From Limisphaerales bacterium (lineage in GTDB: Bacteria > Verrucomicrobiota > Verrucomicrobiia > Limisphaerales > SXTU01), in the NCBI GenBank assembly GCA_009773355.1, contig WRPG01000013.1, positions 92,497 through 129,226 on the forward strand: a DNA stretch of 36,730 nucleotides, written 5' to 3'. The notes beneath the pieces were generated by a model. That model made no database searches, was not told the origin of the DNA, and saw nothing but the letters and a program-made list of their open reading frames with translations. This document shows, piece after piece, positions 33,090-36,730 of the stretch (position 1 is its first letter; each line of letters starts with the position of its first letter). A program made the translations under genes and the position numbers.

Positions 33090-33502
33090 TGAGCGTGGCC
33101 CTTTCCTGCGGTGAAGTGAGGCCTGATCCGTTGGCAAGGGCTGAAAGCCCGCCATTCGAAAGCTTGGGGTAAGTGAGCGCAGCGAACGCGGCCCCAGGTC
33201 AACGATGAGAAAACAAGTTGAGGGCTGAAAGCCCGGCACATTGAGCGTGGGATAGGACGGATTGTTTCGCGCTTACAGCGCTGGCTCCATTTTCCCCTAC
33301 GAACCTGGGCCTCCGCTCGCGCTGCTCGCTTCAGCCCAGGCTGGCGAATGACGGGCTTTCAGCCCTCAGTTTTGCGCCTCAGCGCCTTTGGCCTTTGCGT
33401 TGATTCCCTAAGCCGGGACTGGGTCGAACCGCTGACGCGGTTGCGGTGTTGCCAATCGGTTCCGGAGGTTGCCCTCGCGTGGCTCGCTTCACCCCCGGCT
33501 AC
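33090..33502. repeat. Gene-free stretch: mosaic of dispersed palindromic repeats
   Basis: No gene is supported here. The word GGGCTGAAAGCCC occurs at 33138-33150 and 33222-33234, and in reverse complement at 33353-33365. A 'GGGGTAAGTGAGCGCAGCG...GCCCCAGG' segment (33166-33199) is loosely complementary to 'CCTGGGCC...GCTTCAGCCCAGG' (33305-33341). A CTTTGCG-word stretch at about 33370-33405 resembles those at 10171-10202 and in the sulfatase 1 leader. From about 33490 a 'CCCCGGCTACTCACG...GGCCCCGCTGGGGCC' segment runs on into the end of the zinc-ribbon gene. Confidence 0.75.
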
Positions 33503-33928
33503 TCACGTTTGGCCCCGCTGGGGCCTTTGAGCGGACTCGCTCGCTTGCGCCAAGCGCTTCCGTTCCAAGCCCTCCAGATGCACCTTGCGCGCGGCGGCCT
33601 TACGCTTCCGGAGTTCACGTCGGCAGTCGTGGCAATGGATCGCAATCGCTTCGATCTCGCCGCCCTGTTCCTCATACCACCGCTGTTGTTGTCGAGCGGT
33701 CCAAACTTCCGTCTTGCCGCACAGTTTGCAGGTAAACGTCCGGTCTTGCCAAAAATCTGGGATGCGCGGAATCGCGCAGCGCGAAGTAATCTTGGATTTA
33801 ACCACTGGAACAGCCCGACCCTGTAGGACTTCCTGAAGAAGGGCCTTCTTCCAAGTCCTCATGTGTTCAGCGTCCTGAACGGCTCGCAACTGTTCGCGTC
33901 TCTCTTTGTTGTGCTTGCCTCTGGGCAT
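33503..33928 (-). CDS. Zinc-ribbon protein, putative
   Basis: The 141-residue basic protein starts at MPRGKHNKER; longer in-frame starts run through the FkbM gene and were rejected. A single zinc ribbon is formed by Cys67-K-L-C70 and Cys99-H-D-C102, in 'FTCKLCGKTEVWTARQQQRWYEEQGGEIEAIAIHCHDCRREL'. The spacing and 'W-T-A-x-x-Q-x-x-x-Y/W' pattern match the probable zinc-ribbon domain seen in many short bacterial proteins. Flanking sequence is Lys/Arg-rich helix, suggesting nucleic-acid contact. The last residues (Q-R-P-Q-R-G-Q-T) are encoded by a dispersed repeat, so the native end may have been altered. It lies 17 bases downstream of the FkbM gene on the same strand. Confidence 0.75.
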   Translation of the reverse strand: MPRGKHNKERREQLRAVQDAEHMRTWKKALLQEVLQGRAVPVVKSKITSRCAIPRIPDFWQDRTFTCKLCGKTEVWTARQQQRWYEEQGGEIEAIAIHCHDCRRELRKRKAAARKVHLEGLERKRLAQASESAQRPQRGQT

Positions 33929-33945
33929 GGGGAAGAATTGCCAAT

Positions 33946-34809
33946 TCAGCCCTGCGCTTTGTCCTCCATCCCCAGCTTCACCGCGTAGATCATCACGTCC
34001 TGGAACACGCCCATGAAGCGGCGCTCGGCCTTGATGTCCACGCCCAGCGAGTAGGTGTAGCCGGCGTCCTCGAGGATTTTCAGGAAGCGGCTCATCTTCA
34101 CCTCGGTCGTGCCGTAGCGGTGGTGATACTCGATGGCCATGCGGTGGATGCGCCCCAGCTTGCCGCTCGCCACCAGGTCCGCGAAGACCTCCCACTCGCC
34201 GCCCTCGATGTCGAGCTTGAGCAGGTCCACGTCCTCATGGATGGAGTCGGAGAGCTTCACCAGCCGCACCTCGATGGGCACGGTCTTCTGCTTCTCGTCG
34301 CGGTTGCCGATGGCGCTGCTCATCGGCGAGAAGCCGGGGTTCACGTGGAAGGTTGTCGTGCCCTCCGCGCTGGCGCACGCGGCCTGCACGAGCGCGACGT
34401 TCTTCAAGCTGTTCGCCCCGACGTTCTGCTTGAGCATCTCAAAGCAATACGGATTCGGCTCGAAGGCGAGGATGCGCGCGTCCGGGTAGTGCAGCTTGAA
34501 GTAGAGCGTGGCGCAGCCGATGTTCGCGCCGCAATCAATGATGAACGGGTCGCGGCGCGGGAGCTTCACCAGATACTCGTTGCCGATGAAGACCTCGTTG
34601 AAGAGAAACTCCAGCTCCAGCCAGTTCTGCGCGTGGATGACGGTGTTGCCCAGCTCAATGGTGAGCGGCTTGTCGCGGTTGGCCTTCGGGTAGCGGCGGA
34701 GCTGGAGCCAGGCGTGGTAGATGGCCCGCGCGCTCGGTTTGGCGCTGGGCAGGCGCAGGATGCGGCGGCGGTCGCGGATGAACTCGAAGGTGGAGAGCAA
34801 AGAGGGCAT
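33946..34809 (-). CDS. FkbM-family methyltransferase
   Basis: The 287-residue protein starts at MPSLLSTFEF. The longer in-frame start would add 18 residues encoded by GAGCTTG-type repeat DNA and was rejected. SAM-binding motif I is 'FIIDCGANIGCATLYFKLHYP' (about 89-109), with 'ILAFEPNP' (113-120) as the acidic strand-2 motif, then 'VDLLKLDIEGGEWEVF', the classic FkbM D-I-E-G-x-E block. These enzymes O-methylate sugars, polyketides or other hydroxyls. An N-terminal helical region of about 60 residues ('IYHAWLQLRRYPKANRDKPLTIELGN') is seen in the subset found beside glycosyltransferase genes. Substrate is unknown. It follows another methyltransferase-like gene on the same strand, with a 150-base repeat between. 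Confidence 0.88.
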   Translation of the reverse strand: MPSLLSTFEFIRDRRRILRLPSAKPSARAIYHAWLQLRRYPKANRDKPLTIELGNTVIHAQNWLELEFLFNEVFIGNEYLVKLPRRDPFIIDCGANIGCATLYFKLHYPDARILAFEPNPYCFEMLKQNVGANSLKNVALVQAACASAEGTTTFHVNPGFSPMSSAIGNRDEKQKTVPIEVRLVKLSDSIHEDVDLLKLDIEGGEWEVFADLVASGKLGRIHRMAIEYHHRYGTTEVKMSRFLKILEDAGYTYSLGVDIKAERRFMGVFQDVMIYAVKLGMEDKAQG

Positions 34810-34812
34810 GTT

Positions 34813-34955
34813 TAGAAGCTCCAAATCCCAAGCTCCAAGCTCCAAAGAAATCCCAAATTCCAAGCTCCAAAATCCAAGCCGGCGCGGTGGCCGTTTTGGA
34901 GCTTGGAGCTTGGAGCTTCTTTGGAACTTGGGATTTGGAGCTTGGAGCTTTTCAT
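34813..34955. repeat. GAGCTTG-word inverted repeat between two methyltransferase genes
   Basis: The left arm (34815-34885) consists of reiterated 'AAGCTCC' words with 'AAATCCCAA' interruptions. The right arm (34894-34952) is largely its reverse complement ('TTGGAGC' words, 'TTGGGATTT'). The loop is a short GC-rich stretch. It occupies nearly the whole intergenic gap, from four bases upstream of the FkbM start to eight bases before the stop of the upstream gene. Confidence 0.82.
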
Positions 34956-34959
34956 CGGG

Positions 34960-35892
34960 TCAAATCTCAATCAGCGGCAGATGCTTCACGCGCTCCCACT
35001 GCTCGTCGAGCGAGGCTTCGCGCATCCGCGGGGCGCAGGGGTAGAAGGCTTCCTCCGGCGTGAACTCGGCCACCTTCCCCTGCCCCACGTCGCGGCGGAT
35101 GAAGAAGGCGTTCGCGCCCGAGGTGTCGCATCCGGCAAGGAAGTAGCCCTTCTTCGCCGCGAGCTTCGTGAACGCCGTGAGTGACGCGCCATGATACCAG
35201 CCGCTTTCGTGATGCGCGTAGCGCTCGAACGACGGCTCGTAAGGCACCGTCACGCTGCGCGTCGGGCCGAAGCTGGCGTTGAACTCGATGATGAGCAGGC
35301 GCGGCGAGACGACCGTGACCGCGTCCCAAATCCAGTAGTCCACGCCGTCAATGTCAATGGACAGCATGTCCAGCTCGCCCTTGAAGCCGTATTGGGCGAA
35401 GAGGTCGTTGACGTTCTCCTTCGTGATGAAGTTGGTGCGAATCTGGACGTGCTGCGGCGCGATGCCGTGGCGGCGGTGGTAGAAGGTCCGCGCGCGGTCG
35501 GCGAGGGAATCGCTGCCGTCTATGAGCAGTCCACCCCAGCCGAAGTGCAGCGCGAGGTTCGCGGCGTTGCACTCCGTGCCGTCCTCGATGCCGAACTCGA
35601 TGAAGGTCTTGTTCGGCGCGCCGATCTGGGAAAAGAAGTGCAGCAGCAGCCCGTCCTCGCCGAACTGCGAGTGAATCTTGCGCTCGTGGCTGGCGAGGAG
35701 CTTGCGCTGGTCCGGCGCGTGGATGAGCGCGGCGTATTGCTCGCGCAGGGCGTTGACCTCGTTCTGGTCGCCGACGTGGCGCTGCCACCAGGCCTGCATG
35801 CCTTTGAGGCGCGGGAGGTTCTTGCCGGTGCTGGCCCAGCGCGCGGCCTTCTTCAAGCCGCGCTTGGCGGCGTCTTTGAGCAGGTCAGACAT
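34960..35892 (-). CDS. FkbM-like SAM-dependent methyltransferase, divergent
   Basis: The 310-residue protein starts at MSDLLKDAAK; the upstream in-frame region overlaps the toxin-antitoxin genes. After a basic helical N-terminus (about 1-60) comes 'SQFGEDGLLLHFF' (75-87) and the SAM motif region 'TFIEFGIEDGTECNAANLALHFGWGGLLIDGS' (96-127). Then 'ELDMLSIDIDGVDYWIWDAV' replaces the D-I-E-G block by D-I-D-G, followed by 'PRLLIIEFNASFGPTRSVTVPY'. This matches a group of FkbM-like proteins, often unnamed, in surface polysaccharide loci. The G-x-E-D-G variant of motif I is typical for that group. Methyl transfer to a sugar is likely but unproven. Confidence 0.78.
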   Translation of the reverse strand: MSDLLKDAAKRGLKKAARWASTGKNLPRLKGMQAWWQRHVGDQNEVNALREQYAALIHAPDQRKLLASHERKIHSQFGEDGLLLHFFSQIGAPNKTFIEFGIEDGTECNAANLALHFGWGGLLIDGSDSLADRARTFYHRRHGIAPQHVQIRTNFITKENVNDLFAQYGFKGELDMLSIDIDGVDYWIWDAVTVVSPRLLIIEFNASFGPTRSVTVPYEPSFERYAHHESGWYHGASLTAFTKLAAKKGYFLAGCDTSGANAFFIRRDVGQGKVAEFTPEEAFYPCAPRMREASLDEQWERVKHLPLIEI

Positions 35893-36018
35893 GGTTTGAA
35901 AACGGGGAGAGGAAACCACGAACGGGCGCGGATGGGCACGAAGAAAAGTGTGGCGGAGGTTCCGGCACCAGAAACCCCTGACTTGCCCAAGGCGCGGAAC
36001 CGGTGCTATGAATGTGCC

Positions 36019-36204
36019 GTGAGCACGCTCGCTGAAATCGAATCCGCCGTGGACGTGCTGCCATTGCCGCAGCAGCAGGAACTGCTGCATCACTTGGAAG
36101 CCCGCCTGAAGCAACCGCCCGCCGCCCGCCGCCTTCCGCTGGTGCCCGCCACGGGGCAGCCCATCACCCAGGAACAGATTGACGATGCCCTCGACGCCGA
36201 CTGA
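36019..36204 (+). CDS. Antitoxin of a VapBC-type pair, putative
   Basis: The 61-residue protein probably starts at GTG (VSTLAEIESAVDVLPLPQQQELLHHLEARL). An in-frame ATG 29 codons upstream exists, but that stretch includes an 'AACCACGAACG' type repeat. The N-terminal half is an amphipathic helix pair like those of short antitoxins with no obvious DNA-binding fold. The C-terminal half is Pro/Arg-rich and ends in 'ITQEQIDDALDAD', the kind of acidic tail that folds on a PIN toxin. It overlaps the toxin start by 20 bases, the usual arrangement. The family cannot be named with confidence. Confidence 0.72.
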   Translation: MSTLAEIESAVDVLPLPQQQELLHHLEARLKQPPAARRLPLVPATGQPITQEQIDDALDAD

Positions 36205-36631
36205 GGCCCTGCTGGACGTGAACGTGGTCATCGCCTCGGTCTTCGCCGACCATGTGAACCACGCAGTGGCCCGGAAGTTCGTGGAAGGCTTGGCGCGGTT
36301 CCATACCACCCCGACCATCCAAGGCGGTTTTCTGCGCTTCGCCACGCGCCCGTGGAAGAATGAGCGCAAGGAAGAGCAACCGCCGCGACTCACGATGGCC
36401 GCCGCGCTCGCCCGCTTGCGCGAGTTCACCTCCGTCTCGGGCCACGCGTTCCTGCCGGACGACGCGCCTTTCACCAACCTCGGCCTGCGTTCCATGCAGG
36501 GGCACCGGCAATGGACTGACGCCTACCTGTTGCACCTCGCCCGAGCGCACGGCCTCGCGCTGGTCTCTTTGGAAAGCCGGATGTCGAACCTCGACGACGC
36601 GGCCAAACCGGTATTGTTCGTCGTGGCTTAA
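36185..36631 (+). CDS. vapC: PIN-domain toxin, VapC-like
   Basis: The 148-residue protein has a PIN-domain layout. 'ALLDVNVVIASVFADHVNH' carries the first catalytic Asp (about residue 12), 'TTPTIQGGFLRFATRP' is the second block, 'QWTDAYLLHLARAHGLALVSLE' the third, with a conserved Asp in T-D-A-Y. In most VapC proteins the second block has Glu where Gln stands here, and the final strand ends in Asp where Glu stands here. Activity could therefore be reduced or differently tuned. VapC toxins are ribonucleases cutting tRNA or rRNA. ATG at MPSTPTEA is preferred over TTG two codons earlier. The overlap with the antitoxin supports coupled synthesis. The remaining 99 bases of the window hold no recognisable feature. 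Confidence 0.82.
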   Translation: MPSTPTEALLDVNVVIASVFADHVNHAVARKFVEGLARFHTTPTIQGGFLRFATRPWKNERKEEQPPRLTMAAALARLREFTSVSGHAFLPDDAPFTNLGLRSMQGHRQWTDAYLLHLARAHGLALVSLESRMSNLDDAAKPVLFVVA

Positions 36632-36730
36632 GGAAACGCTGAACAAAGGCTGATTTTCAAACTCCGACTTCTGCGGGCCGTGCCGACGAGGGCTTCCGCC
36701 GATTTTGGGGCTGCGCGCGCTTGACCCCAG

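Overview
The window reads as chromosomal DNA of a high-GC, Gram-negative bacterium of the Verrucomicrobiota, most likely the Pedosphaera/Limisphaerales side. This is inferred from gene content: three secreted Cys-type sulfatases in a row, three orphan pseudopilin-like proteins with an H-x9-DG tail, a 'four helix bundle suffix' protein, RNase Y, and many small palindromic dispersed repeats. No rRNA, tRNA or CRISPR array was seen.

Layout. (1) 1-8452, envelope polysaccharide functions: the 3' end of a GT4-type glycosyltransferase; a leftward group (BNR/sialidase-like secreted protein, coiled-coil membrane protein, small lipoprotein); then a rightward, mostly overlapping unit made of an MsbA-like ABC exporter, a putative sugar O-methyltransferase, an MBOAT acyltransferase and an SGNH esterase. 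Together these look like a module that exports and O-methylates/O-acylates a glycan or glycolipid. (2) 8474-12580, leftward housekeeping genes: rny, 5-formyl-THF cyclo-ligase, rarA and a small ORF. (3) 12677-18093, rightward: purB, followed by an accessory block (four-helix-bundle protein, pRiA4b ORF-3-like protein, an uncharacterised helical protein overlapping a degenerate nucleotidyltransferase-like protein, and a large acidic unknown). (4) 18241-20269: a zinc-ribbon protein and an intact IS1202-like insertion sequence whose exact ends and 15-bp target duplication can be read. (5) 20314-25728: three tandem sulfatases, two with extra C-terminal beta-rich regions. (6) 25810-33089: three pseudopilin-like proteins interleaved with a small lipoprotein, a DUF116-polyprenyl synthase fusion, a polyphosphate-glucokinase-like ROK kinase and an M19 dipeptidase. 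(7) 33503-36631: a zinc-ribbon protein, two FkbM-like methyltransferases and a VapBC-type toxin-antitoxin pair.

The most distinctive non-coding signal is the density and variety of dispersed inverted repeats. A REP-like element with 23-bp hairpin arms occurs three times, once in frame inside the MBOAT gene. Several families built from short repeated words lie at gene edges. In the third sulfatase, and perhaps the first, part of the signal peptide is encoded by such a repeat. The best candidates for poorly described protein biology are the DUF116-prenyl synthase fusion, the 14014-18093 accessory block and the export/modification operon. All functions come from reading motifs by eye; no database search was run.
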